Shown here in pieces: positions 55,416-63,109 of a stretch of 64,000 bases of DNA. The stretch comes from an uncultured Agrococcus sp. (lineage in GTDB: Bacteria; Actinomycetota; Actinomycetes; Actinomycetales; Microbacteriaceae). Below the pieces are notes generated by a model. The model ran no database searches. It saw nothing but the letters and a program-made list of their open reading frames with translations, and had not been told where the DNA came from. Each line of letters opens with the position of its first letter. Positions within the stretch are counted from its first letter, which is position 1. Location: positions 1-64,000 of the forward strand of contig NZ_CAMEFJ010000001.1 in assembly GCF_945915485.1 (NCBI RefSeq), read 5' to 3'. The position numbers were made by a program, and so were the translations under genes.

Positions 55416-56512
55416 ACGGGAGCAATTCTCGTGAACTGCGCGGTTTCGACCGTGAGGCCGGGCCCGAACGCAACTCCCAGCACGCTGGCGGCGTCCTGAA
55501 GCGAATCGTCCGCAAGGATGCGTTCGAGAATGAACAGCACGGTCGCGCTCGACATGTTGCCGAACGTGCGCAGGATCTCTCGTGACGCGGCCATGTCCCG
55601 CTCGCCGAGTTCAAGGCTGCTCTGCACGCGGTCCAGAACGGCCTTACCTCCCGGATGCACAGCCCAGGCATCGACGTCTGCTATCGATCGGTCGGCTCCG
55701 AGTGCGGTCCGTACGACCGGCTCGATCTCACGCCCCACGATGCGCGGCACTTGCGGCGTGAGCCGCATATCGAAACCGCTATCGCCGATATCCCAATCCA
55801 TATCGGCTTCGCCTTCACTCGTCGTAGCGGTCGTGAAGTCTCCCATTTCCAGCAGGGCCGTACCGCGGCGAGGCTCGCCGGATGTCACGACCGCGGCCGC
55901 GGCACCGTCGGCGAACACGGCGGACGACACGATCTGCTCTGCATCGTTCGAGGATCGGATGTGCAGTGAGCAGAGCTCGGCGCACGCCACGAGTACGACC
56001 GCTCCCTGCACGGCGTCGCAGATGCGCTTCGCTGCGCGCAACGCGGGAAACGCGGCCGCGCATCCCATGAAGCCGAGGTGGTATCGCTCGACGGTGTTCT
56101 GCAGCCCCAGATCTCGCACGAGCCGGTACTCGGGCCCGGGCGCGAAGAACCCGGTGCAGGAGGCGGTTATCACGTGCGTTACTTCATCGGGCTCGATCGC
56201 TGCCCTCGCCAGCGCTTGTTCAGCGGCCGCAGCGAAGAGCGGAGGAGCCTGCTCTCGATAGACTCTGTTGCGTTCACCCGTCGTCGGCCGCAGGAGCTTG
56301 CCTTCCGCATCCGTGAATCGCCCCGACGCATCATCGAGCAACTCGATTGCCGCATGCCGGCGATCGATGCCGGAGTGATCGAACGCGGCCGTGATGATGC
56401 GGCGCGTTCGCGCATCGATGCCCGGCTGGGATGCGAAGAAGTCACGAAGCCGACCCTGCTGCAAGCCGCCGTTCGGCACAGCGGTACCGATCGAGAGCAG
56501 CTTCGTGGCCAT
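55412..56512 (-). CDS. type III polyketide synthase (alkylresorcinol-type)
   Basis: A 366-aa chalcone/stilbene synthase-family enzyme. The catalytic triad is C151 (LGFMGCAAAFPAL), H286 (AVHPGGKAVL) and N319 (GNMSSATVLF). TASCTGFFAPGPEY lies before the cysteine. It would extend a fatty acyl starter with malonyl units to a resorcinol or pyrone. Gene order PKS-methyltransferase-monooxygenase matches srsABC of Streptomyces griseus. The assignment to alkylresorcinol is by context, not by a diagnostic residue. Confidence 0.9.
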   Translation of the reverse strand: MATKLLSIGTAVPNGGLQQGRLRDFFASQPGIDARTRRIITAAFDHSGIDRRHAAIELLDDASGRFTDAEGKLLRPTTGERNRVYREQAPPLFAAAAEQALARAAIEPDEVTHVITASCTGFFAPGPEYRLVRDLGLQNTVERYHLGFMGCAAAFPALRAAKRICDAVQGAVVLVACAELCSLHIRSSNDAEQIVSSAVFADGAAAAVVTSGEPRRGTALLEMGDFTTATTSEGEADMDWDIGDSGFDMRLTPQVPRIVGREIEPVVRTALGADRSIADVDAWAVHPGGKAVLDRVQSSLELGERDMAASREILRTFGNMSSATVLFILERILADDSLQDAASVLGVAFGPGLTVETAQFTRIAPV

Positions 56513-56634
56513 GCCTCACTGTAACCGCCGAACGGGTGTTTGTCCGAACGCGCACTGCCGGGATGCGCGCGCCGGGTGCTGCGGCGTATAGCATGGAAAG
56601 CTGTGCCCGAAACCGGGCCGGAAGGAGGTCGAAC

Positions 56635-58245
56635 GTGATCGAGGTACGCAACTTCGAACTGCACGTCGGTGCGCGTACGCTCATGAACGACGTCTCGTTC
56701 CGGATCGCGGCTGGAGACAAGATCGGCCTGGTCGGGAGGAACGGCGCAGGCAAGACCACGATGACGAAAGTACTCGCCGGCGTCGGCGATGATCGAGACG
56801 GTCACACCTTCCACGGCGACATCACGCGGCAGGGGCAGGTCGGCTACCTGCCGCAGGACCCCAGGACCGGGGACCCCGATCAATCGGCACGTGCGCGCAT
56901 CCTTGATGCGAGAGGGCTCGGCAGCCTTCGGAATCGGATGAACGACGCTACCGAACGCATGGCGCTCGATGGCGAAACGGGTGAGGCCGCCATGCGCGAA
57001 TACTCCCGGCTGGAAGACCGGTTCCTGTCCCTCGGCGGCTATGCTGCCGAGGCAGAAGGTAACGCGATCGCATCGAATCTGAAACTTCCGGAGCGCATAC
57101 TCGACCAACCGCTCCGCACGCTCTCCGGCGGTCAGCGGCGCCGCATCGAACTTGCTCGCATCCTCTTCTCCGGAGCGGACACGATGCTGCTCGACGAGCC
57201 GACGAACCACCTCGATGCCGACAGCGTCATCTGGCTGCGCGAGTTTCTGCAGGCGTACTCGGGCGGACTGATGATCATCAGTCACGACGTCGAACTCATC
57301 GGCGACACCGTGAATCGCGTCTTCTATCTCGATGCGAACCGTCAGCTCATTGACATCTACAACATGACCTGGAAGCACTACCTGCGTCAACGCGAAGTCG
57401 ACGAGGAACGCCGGAAGCGCGAACGTGCCAACGCCGAACGCCAGGCGACGACACTGCAGTTGCAGGCGGCGAAGATGGGGGCCAAAGCGACGAAGGCCGT
57501 CGCCGCGAAGCAGATGCTGCGCAGAGCCGAACGGATGCTTTCAGGGCTCGAAGAGGAACGCACAAGCGACAGGGTCGCCAAGATCCGATTCCCAATGCCC
57601 CTCCCGTGCGGGAAAACACCGCTCTTCGCACAGAACCTTTCGAAGTCCTACGGCTCGTTGGAGATCTTCACCGCCGTTGATCTCGCAATCGATCGAGGAT
57701 CGAAAGTCGTCGTGCTGGGCCTGAACGGAGCCGGCAAAACGACGCTCTTGCGCATCCTCTCCGGGCTCGCAGCGCCCGACACGGGAGGGGTGGAGCGCGG
57801 ATACGGTCTGCAGCTCGGCTACTACGCGCAGGAGCACGAAACGCTCGACATCGAACGCACCGTGCTGGAGAACATGATGTCCGCTTCCGACTCGCTCACG
57901 TCAACGGAAGCGCGTCGTGTGCTGGGCTCGTTCCTGTTCACGGGAGACGACACGTCGAAGCCCGCCAGAGTGCTTTCGGGAGGAGAGAAGACCAGGCTCT
58001 CGCTCGCGAAACTCGTGGTCTCGAGCGCGAACGTACTGTTGCTCGACGAACCGACGAACAACCTCGACCCCGCGAGCCGCGAGCAGATCCTGCACGCACT
58101 CGCCTCGTACGAAGGGGCCGTCGTACTGGTCTCCCACGACGAAGGCGCGGTCGAGGCCCTGAACCCCGAACGAGTGCTCATCATGCCGGAAGGCACCGAG
58201 GACCACTACGCTCCTGAGTACCTGGAACTGGTAGCGCTCGACTGA
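56635..58245 (+). CDS. ABC-F family ATPase
   Basis: A 536-aa soluble protein with two ABC modules and no membrane domain. Walker A motifs are GRNGAGKTT and GLNGAGKTT. Signatures are LSGGQRRRIELA and LSGGEKTRLSLA, and Walker B has LLDEPTNHLD and LLDEPTNNLD. The linker is a charged helical arm (about 245-310). ABC-F proteins act on the ribosome, some giving antibiotic protection and others aiding elongation. The real start is GTG 56635 with AAGGAGG upstream, not 56431, which lies inside the divergent PKS gene. The gene starts 122 bp from the PKS start. Confidence 0.93.
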   Translation: MIEVRNFELHVGARTLMNDVSFRIAAGDKIGLVGRNGAGKTTMTKVLAGVGDDRDGHTFHGDITRQGQVGYLPQDPRTGDPDQSARARILDARGLGSLRNRMNDATERMALDGETGEAAMREYSRLEDRFLSLGGYAAEAEGNAIASNLKLPERILDQPLRTLSGGQRRRIELARILFSGADTMLLDEPTNHLDADSVIWLREFLQAYSGGLMIISHDVELIGDTVNRVFYLDANRQLIDIYNMTWKHYLRQREVDEERRKRERANAERQATTLQLQAAKMGAKATKAVAAKQMLRRAERMLSGLEEERTSDRVAKIRFPMPLPCGKTPLFAQNLSKSYGSLEIFTAVDLAIDRGSKVVVLGLNGAGKTTLLRILSGLAAPDTGGVERGYGLQLGYYAQEHETLDIERTVLENMMSASDSLTSTEARRVLGSFLFTGDDTSKPARVLSGGEKTRLSLAKLVVSSANVLLLDEPTNNLDPASREQILHALASYEGAVVLVSHDEGAVEALNPERVLIMPEGTEDHYAPEYLELVALD

Positions 58246-58267
58246 GGTCGTAGAAGGGCGGAGCTCT

Positions 58268-58990
58268 GTGAACCCAGAAGTGTTTTCCACCGTCGCACTC
58301 GCCTTCGAGACCGCAGGGCTCGTCGCATTCGCTACATCGGGAGCGCTGCTCGCTGCGGAACGCCGCATGGACATCATCGGCATGATCGGTCTCGCGGTCG
58401 TCACCGGAACCGGCGGAGGCATGCTGCGGGACGTACTGATCGGGGCGACACCGGTTGCCGCACTCGAGAACTGGTGGATGCTGATCGTCGCGTGCGCAAC
58501 GGGGCTGCTCGTGTTCTTCCTCTACCGACTGATCAAGCGGCTGCACAGGGCGATGCTCGTGTTCGACGCGATCGGTCTCGGTATCTTCGTCGTCAACGGC
58601 ACGCTGAAGGCCGGGCTGCTCGGGCTGAACCCTGTCGCCGGTGCGACCGTTGGGCTGCTGACGGGTGTCGGGGGAGGAATTATGCGGGATGTCATCGCCG
58701 GCGACATCCCCCTCGTATTCAAGCGCGACACGACACTGTATCTGACTCCGGCGCTGCTGGGGGCAGCCCTCACCGCAACGCTCTTCGAGCTGGGATGGGC
58801 CGAATGGTGGGCGACGCTCATCATCACGCTGGTCGTCATGGCAGTTCGATTCGCAAGCGAGTTCTGGGGGTGGCGAGCGCCTTCGCTGCGCACGCAGGCG
58901 CTCTCGATCATCCAGCAACCCGAATCCGACGAAGCCGATTCCAAAGCCGACGGAGACGGCCCTCGGAAGAAACGCAGGGGCAAGGGCTAG
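58268..58990 (+). CDS. TRIC-type cation channel family membrane protein (UPF0126)
   Basis: A 240-aa membrane protein with two repeats of three helices plus one. Each repeat carries the glycine-rich motif (VVTGTGGGMLRDVL and LLTGVGGGIMRDVIAG). Prokaryotic homologues form trimeric monovalent-cation channels. The C-terminal tail is charged (GDGPRKKRRGKG). It starts at GTG 22 bp after the ABC-F gene and converges on SURF1. Confidence 0.9.
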   Translation: MNPEVFSTVALAFETAGLVAFATSGALLAAERRMDIIGMIGLAVVTGTGGGMLRDVLIGATPVAALENWWMLIVACATGLLVFFLYRLIKRLHRAMLVFDAIGLGIFVVNGTLKAGLLGLNPVAGATVGLLTGVGGGIMRDVIAGDIPLVFKRDTTLYLTPALLGAALTATLFELGWAEWWATLIITLVVMAVRFASEFWGWRAPSLRTQALSIIQQPESDEADSKADGDGPRKKRRGKG

Positions 58991-59003
58991 AGGCGACTCC
59001 GGC

Positions 59004-59804
59004 TCATCCCGCGTCGAGCAGCGCGTCTTCCTCTTCTTCGTCACGTCGCTTCTTGCGTTTCGGCCTCGGCGCGTCGGAGTCGTGCAGTGACTCCTGCCGC
59101 AGCGCGTAGATGAATCCGCCGACGCCGATCAGCGCGAAAACGCCCCACTGGAGCGCGTAGGACAGGTGCGGGCCCTCGTCCAGCAGCGGACGCTCCTGCA
59201 CCGTGATGTCCGTCGGCACGACGCCGTCCTCGCTTTCGAGCAACCCATAGGCACCCGTGTACACCGTACTGTCGTACTGCTCGGCGAAACGTTCGAGATC
59301 AGCGCTGTACACCTGGCCCTGCGGCGCATCCTGATCACGGAGCTGTCCCTCGTCTTCGCGCAGTCTGACGAGCACGGAGACGTCGCTCGCGGGAATCTCG
59401 GGGTACGCGGCGGGCAGCTCGTTCGAATCTGCGCTGACGGGCACCCAGCCACGATCGACATAGAACACCGAACCCGCTGTCGTCAAGAACGGTACGAGCT
59501 GCTGGAAGCCGACTTGACCCGCAACCATCCGCCCTCGAATCATAACCGCATCATCCGTGAGGTACTGTCCTTCTAGTTCGACACGCTGCCACTGCTGGTC
59601 CTGATCGAAATCCTCGGGGTCGGGAAGCGCCTCCTGCAACGGGGTCGATGAAGCCGACCAGTTCGCGTCGAGCCTGGCAATCGCCGTCTGCGCCTGATCG
59701 CGTCGATCCCACTGCCACATGCCCAGCGCGCAGCACACGACGACGTAGATCGTGAGGAAGGCGAGCCAGCCGATCCAGCGAGGCGTCCGGAGCAGTCTTA
59801 GCAC
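59004..59804 (-). CDS. SURF1 family cytochrome oxidase biogenesis protein
   Basis: A 266-aa protein with an N-terminal helix (WLAFLTIYVVVCCALGMWQW), a large extracytoplasmic domain and a C-terminal helix (LSYALQWGVFALIGVGGFIYAL). GMWQWDRR and VDRGWVPV are SURF1 hallmarks. It aids haem A insertion or assembly of cytochrome c oxidase, linking it in function to ctaA/ctaB. The C-terminal tail is Lys/Arg then Asp/Glu rich. It starts at GTG. Confidence 0.92.
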   Translation of the reverse strand: MLRLLRTPRWIGWLAFLTIYVVVCCALGMWQWDRRDQAQTAIARLDANWSASSTPLQEALPDPEDFDQDQQWQRVELEGQYLTDDAVMIRGRMVAGQVGFQQLVPFLTTAGSVFYVDRGWVPVSADSNELPAAYPEIPASDVSVLVRLREDEGQLRDQDAPQGQVYSADLERFAEQYDSTVYTGAYGLLESEDGVVPTDITVQERPLLDEGPHLSYALQWGVFALIGVGGFIYALRQESLHDSDAPRPKRKKRRDEEEEDALLDAG

Positions 59805-59917
59805 CTACGCTCCTCTCGGATCTGCCGGGCCGAGCCGCAGCCGACCCGCGCACATCCTTGTAGCCACGCACGCGGTCGTGCGCACGGTCACCCTATGTTT
59901 CAATTCGATCCCACTCG

Positions 59918-60151
59918 CTACAGCTTCTCGACTTCGATGCCGAACGGCGTGATGCTGACGGGAAAATCGCGTGCTTGGACGAAATCATGAAGCTCATCAC
60001 GGTGTTCATCGCACGCCGCCCAGGTCTTCACCCGATCTTCCGCGTGGATGCGCGGATTGCGCCAGTTCACGGCCCACTTCGCCTCCTCGCGGCAGCCGGA
60101 TTTGGAGCACTCCGCATACACGGGCGTCATACCGAAGCCGAGCATCGTCAT
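59918..60151 (-). CDS. small conserved protein with a Cys pair, function unknown
   Basis: A 77-aa product from ATG 60151. It has CSKSGC and CDEHRDEL, which could bind a metal as C-x4-C plus C-x2-H. The 186-aa track ORF extends upstream through the DUF3099 gene in another frame. ATG 60151 overlaps the DUF3099 stop (ATGA), so translation is coupled. I recognise it only as a hypothetical protein that accompanies DUF3099 in Micrococcales. Confidence 0.7.
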   Translation of the reverse strand: MTMLGFGMTPVYAECSKSGCREEAKWAVNWRNPRIHAEDRVKTWAACDEHRDELHDFVQARDFPVSITPFGIEVEKL

Positions 60152-60411
60152 TCGAGCTCCCTCGTCGGTTTCTGCACCTGCCCGGCCGGCTTGCTGAACA
60201 TGCCGACCGCGTTGGCGATGATGACCGCGAAGTACGAACTGAAGACTGCGAAGATCGCAGGAGCGACTTTCCACCAGCCGGGAACGACCAGGAAGATCAA
60301 GATGCTGAGCACACGCAGCCCCATGATGATCGAGTAAACGGTCATGCGCTTCTTGAGCTCGTCCGAGTGGGATGTCGGAAGCTCTGTCAGCGAAGGTGTT
60401 TCGTGTTTCAT
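60148..60411 (-). CDS. DUF3099 family membrane protein
   Basis: An 87-aa protein with two hydrophobic helices (about 22-44 and 47-69) after a hydrophilic N-terminus (MKHETPSLTELPTSHSDELKKRM). The pattern matches DUF3099, an actinobacterial family of unknown function. It starts divergently from fabG, and its stop overlaps the small Cys-rich gene. Confidence 0.85.
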   Translation of the reverse strand: MKHETPSLTELPTSHSDELKKRMTVYSIIMGLRVLSILIFLVVPGWWKVAPAIFAVFSSYFAVIIANAVGMFSKPAGQVQKPTRELE

Positions 60412-60446
60412 GGCCGTGACCGAGTCTACTCCTGTGTGTCACGGGA

Positions 60447-60452
60447 TACGAT
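60447..60452 (+). promoter_or_regulatory. TACGAT -10 box of fabG, leaderless start
   Basis: TACGAT is followed by 7 nt and ATG 60460, without a ribosome binding site. Confidence 0.55.
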
Positions 60453-60459
60453 CGAAACC

Positions 60460-61176
60460 ATGACCGACCTGACACCAAGAACCGTGCTCGTTACCGGCGG
60501 CAACCGCGGCATCGGCCGTGCGATTGCCGAAAGTTTTGCCAAGTCCGGCCATCGCGTCGCGGTCACGGCACGCAGCGGGGAGGGCCCGGAAGGGACCCTG
60601 ACGGTACGTGCCGATGTGACCGACAACGCTTCCGTCGATGCGGCGTTCTCGGAGATCGAGGAGAAGCTCGGCCCGGTCGAAGTCGTCGTGGCCAACGCGG
60701 GCATTACTCGGGACACCCTGCTGATGCGCATGTCGGAGGAGGACTTCTCCGACGTTCTCGAAACGAACCTGACCGGGGCCTTCCGCGTCGTTAAGCGTGC
60801 AAATAAGGGCATGCTGCGTGCGAAGTTCGGCCGTGTCGTCTTGATCTCCTCCGTTGTCGGGCAGATCGGCGGCGCGGGCCAGGTCAATTACGCAGCCTCC
60901 AAGGCCGGGCTGGTTGGCATGGCGCGTTCGATCACGCGGGAACTCGGCGGCCGCGGTATCACCGCGAATGTCGTAGCACCCGGTTTCATCGAAACCGACA
61001 TGACCGCTGCGCTGCCGGAGGAGCAGCAGCAGCAGTATAAGCAGCAGATTCCGGCGGGGCGTTTCGCGTCATCCCAGGAAGTGGCGGACGTTGTCCGCTG
61101 GGTGGCATCCGACGAGGCCGCTTACATCTCGGGAGCGATCATCCCCGTCGATGGTGGCCTCGGTATGGGCCACTGA
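60460..61176 (+). CDS. fabG: 3-oxoacyl-ACP reductase (FabG-like SDR)
   Basis: A 238-aa short-chain dehydrogenase. The cofactor motif is TGGNRGIGRAIA, ANAGITRD follows, and the catalytic S-Y-K is in SSVVGQIGGAGQVNYAASKAG. The sequence is close to actinobacterial FabG (MabA-like) proteins of fatty acid synthesis, though no other FAS gene is adjacent. The track start at 59971 is upstream noise. ATG 60460 fits a leaderless promoter. Confidence 0.92.
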   Translation: MTDLTPRTVLVTGGNRGIGRAIAESFAKSGHRVAVTARSGEGPEGTLTVRADVTDNASVDAAFSEIEEKLGPVEVVVANAGITRDTLLMRMSEEDFSDVLETNLTGAFRVVKRANKGMLRAKFGRVVLISSVVGQIGGAGQVNYAASKAGLVGMARSITRELGGRGITANVVAPGFIETDMTAALPEEQQQQYKQQIPAGRFASSQEVADVVRWVASDEAAYISGAIIPVDGGLGMGH

Positions 61177-61191
61177 CCCCCCTCGACGCGA

Positions 61192-61261
61192 ACACTTCTC
61201 GGTCTATGGATGGCGACACGCCGGTATAGCCCGTTCATTCCATGCATAGACCGAGAAGTGT
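61192..61261. repeat. 70-bp palindromic repeat, copy C
   Basis: The arms ACACTTCTCGGTCTATG and CATAGACCGAGAAGTGT are perfectly complementary over 17 bp, with the core hairpin GGCGACACGCC. It is nearly identical to copy D (about 68 of 70 bases) in the same orientation. It lies 15 bp after the fabG stop and 51 bp from the convergent DUF559 gene's stop. Confidence 0.9.
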
Positions 61262-61312
61262 TCCGTCTCAGCACGAGTGGTTGACGGGTCTGGATACCGG
61301 TGCGGACCGCTG

Positions 61313-62170
61313 CTATCGCGTGTGATCACCGCGAGCGACAATGCGGCAAATGTCGTCAAGCGCCGCTTCCAGGTGCCGCATCACCTGCCAGTACGTAAGT
61401 CGAACCACTATGTATCCGGCTGCAACCAGGCGTCTGTCCCTCGCACGGTCTTCTTCGAATCTTTGGGCACCGCTGTGGAACTCCTCGCCATCCACTTCCA
61501 CGATTAGTCGCTCTCCGATGAGAAAGTCCACACGATCTCGGCCGATTCGCACCTGCTGTCGGAATCGGATTCTTCGTCGCCTGAACCCCAACTTCGTGAT
61601 GGATTCGGCTCCAGATTCGGATTTGCTGCCACAGCGAGCCAGTGCGCGACTCGCCTTCGTGTCGCCTGAGCCAGCGAGTCTCTCGATGGACGTTCGTCCC
61701 ATGAATCCTAATTGCAATACCGATTCGAAGAGCACAACCAACCAGTCATCGGACTGGCAACGAATCGCGGTGACGAGGGCATCCTCGACGGAGTCGACCG
61801 CATGCTGACATGAGCGAGCATCCCGCTCCGGTGAGGCGCAGATAAGCACGTTGGGCAGGACGTGAGGAACCTGACGTTGTCGATATTCAGTCCGACGAGC
61901 GTGGACGTGATCGCCCTGCCTGTCAAACCAGACCGGCGTCCATACTCCATGATGAGACAGAGCTGACACGCAGCTGACAACCGCCCCGGAGCGGATCGCA
62001 GCTTCAACTCCGGCATGACAGTCAGGCAGCCCGTACCAGCCATATCGAATGCGTTTTATGCGCCCACTTTCCGCCGCCGCTTGTATTGTTCTCGGGCTGT
62101 AGCCCTGTTTGATCAAATGCGAGCGCCGGACCACGCCCCCGTATCTTCTGGGAAACTCTCGAGACAACAT
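61313..62170 (-). CDS. AbiEi-like / DUF559 endonuclease-fold protein
   Basis: A 285-aa protein. The N-terminal part (about 1-75, RRYGGVVRRSHLIKQGYSPRTI) resembles the AbiEi antitoxin winged helix. The C-terminal part (about 195-280) is a DUF559/Vsr-like nuclease fold, with RVDFLIGERLIVEVDGEEFHSG as the D...ExD-type core and AAGYIVVRLTYWQV after it. No AbiEii toxin gene is adjacent. It lies between two near-identical palindromic repeats, and its surroundings look lower in GC than neighbours, consistent with mobility. Confidence 0.8.
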   Translation of the reverse strand: MLSREFPRRYGGVVRRSHLIKQGYSPRTIQAAAESGRIKRIRYGWYGLPDCHAGVEAAIRSGAVVSCVSALSHHGVWTPVWFDRQGDHVHARRTEYRQRQVPHVLPNVLICASPERDARSCQHAVDSVEDALVTAIRCQSDDWLVVLFESVLQLGFMGRTSIERLAGSGDTKASRALARCGSKSESGAESITKLGFRRRRIRFRQQVRIGRDRVDFLIGERLIVEVDGEEFHSGAQRFEEDRARDRRLVAAGYIVVRLTYWQVMRHLEAALDDICRIVARGDHTR

Positions 62171-62286
62171 GCATCGAGAATGGCGATTGAAAGCTGCAGA
62201 ATGCCGCTTTCAAAAACGCCTATGTGGAGAGTTTACGAAATCTCTAACCTGTTGGGCGCGGACCGAAACACTTGATCCGGTTGGAT

Positions 62287-62356
62287 ACACTTCTCGGTCT
62301 ATGGATGGCGACACGCCGATATAACCCGTTCATTCCATGCATAGACCGAGAAGTGT
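62287..62356. repeat. 70-bp palindromic repeat, copy D
   Basis: It has the same arms and core as copy C. It ends 7 bp before the serB stop codon (minus strand), again placing the element right at a gene end. It also bounds the AbiEi/DUF559 gene on the upstream side. Confidence 0.9.
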
Positions 62357-62363
62357 GCCCCGA

Positions 62364-63002
62364 CTAGGTGAGGTGGGGGAGGAGGTTTCGGAAGTCCGGG
62401 CGATCGATGATCACATCGGCTGCCTCCCGGAGCACCGTCTTGGCGCAGAACGCGACGCCCAGGCCTGCGGCCTCCACCATCAGCAGGTCGTTCGCTCCAT
62501 CGCCGATGGCCATAGTGCGCTCGGGCGGGATGCCCAGATTCGCGCTCAGAGACAGTAGCGTGTCGCGTTTGGCGGCAGCGTCGATGACAGGCCCGACGGA
62601 ACGCCCCGTCAACGCTCCGTTCTCGACCTCGAGCCGGTTCGCGCGCGTTATTCGAATGCCGAGTCGCGCGGCCAACGGATCCAGGATCTCGTGGAATCCT
62701 CCTGAAACCGCAGCAACTGCTCCTCCCGCGCCCTGAACTGCGTCGACGAACTCTTGCACCCCGTCGGTGACGCGCACACGCTCGACGACATCCACCAGCA
62801 CCGACTCGGGAACACCCTGCAGCATCAGCAGTCGCTCGCGCAGGGAGTCGGCAAAATCAAGTTCGCCGCGCATCGCCCGTTCAGTGACCTCCTCGACGTG
62901 GGCCCGAGCATCGGGGCCGACCGAATCCGCGATGAGCTCGATCACCTCGTCACGAATCAGGGTGGAGTCGACGTCCGAGACAACGAGCCATGGTTCAGCC
63001 AT
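62364..63002 (-). CDS. serB: phosphoserine phosphatase
   Basis: A 212-aa HAD-superfamily enzyme for the last step of serine synthesis. The nucleophile motif is DVDST (first aspartate D10), VSGGFHEIL follows as motif II, AAAKRDTL carries the lysine and GDGANDLLM is the metal motif. It lacks the N-terminal ACT region found in some SerB proteins. It is downstream of glgC on the same strand. Confidence 0.95.
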   Translation of the reverse strand: MAEPWLVVSDVDSTLIRDEVIELIADSVGPDARAHVEEVTERAMRGELDFADSLRERLLMLQGVPESVLVDVVERVRVTDGVQEFVDAVQGAGGAVAAVSGGFHEILDPLAARLGIRITRANRLEVENGALTGRSVGPVIDAAAKRDTLLSLSANLGIPPERTMAIGDGANDLLMVEAAGLGVAFCAKTVLREAADVIIDRPDFRNLLPHLT

Positions 63003-63109
63003 CTGCCAAGTTTCCCATCGCTCTCAGGCATAGAGAAATCGAGCCCTTCATCGCGTCGTGGGCAGTCCAAAGCGTACGCCACGTACGCACTGCCCCCTTG
63101 GGCGACGCG

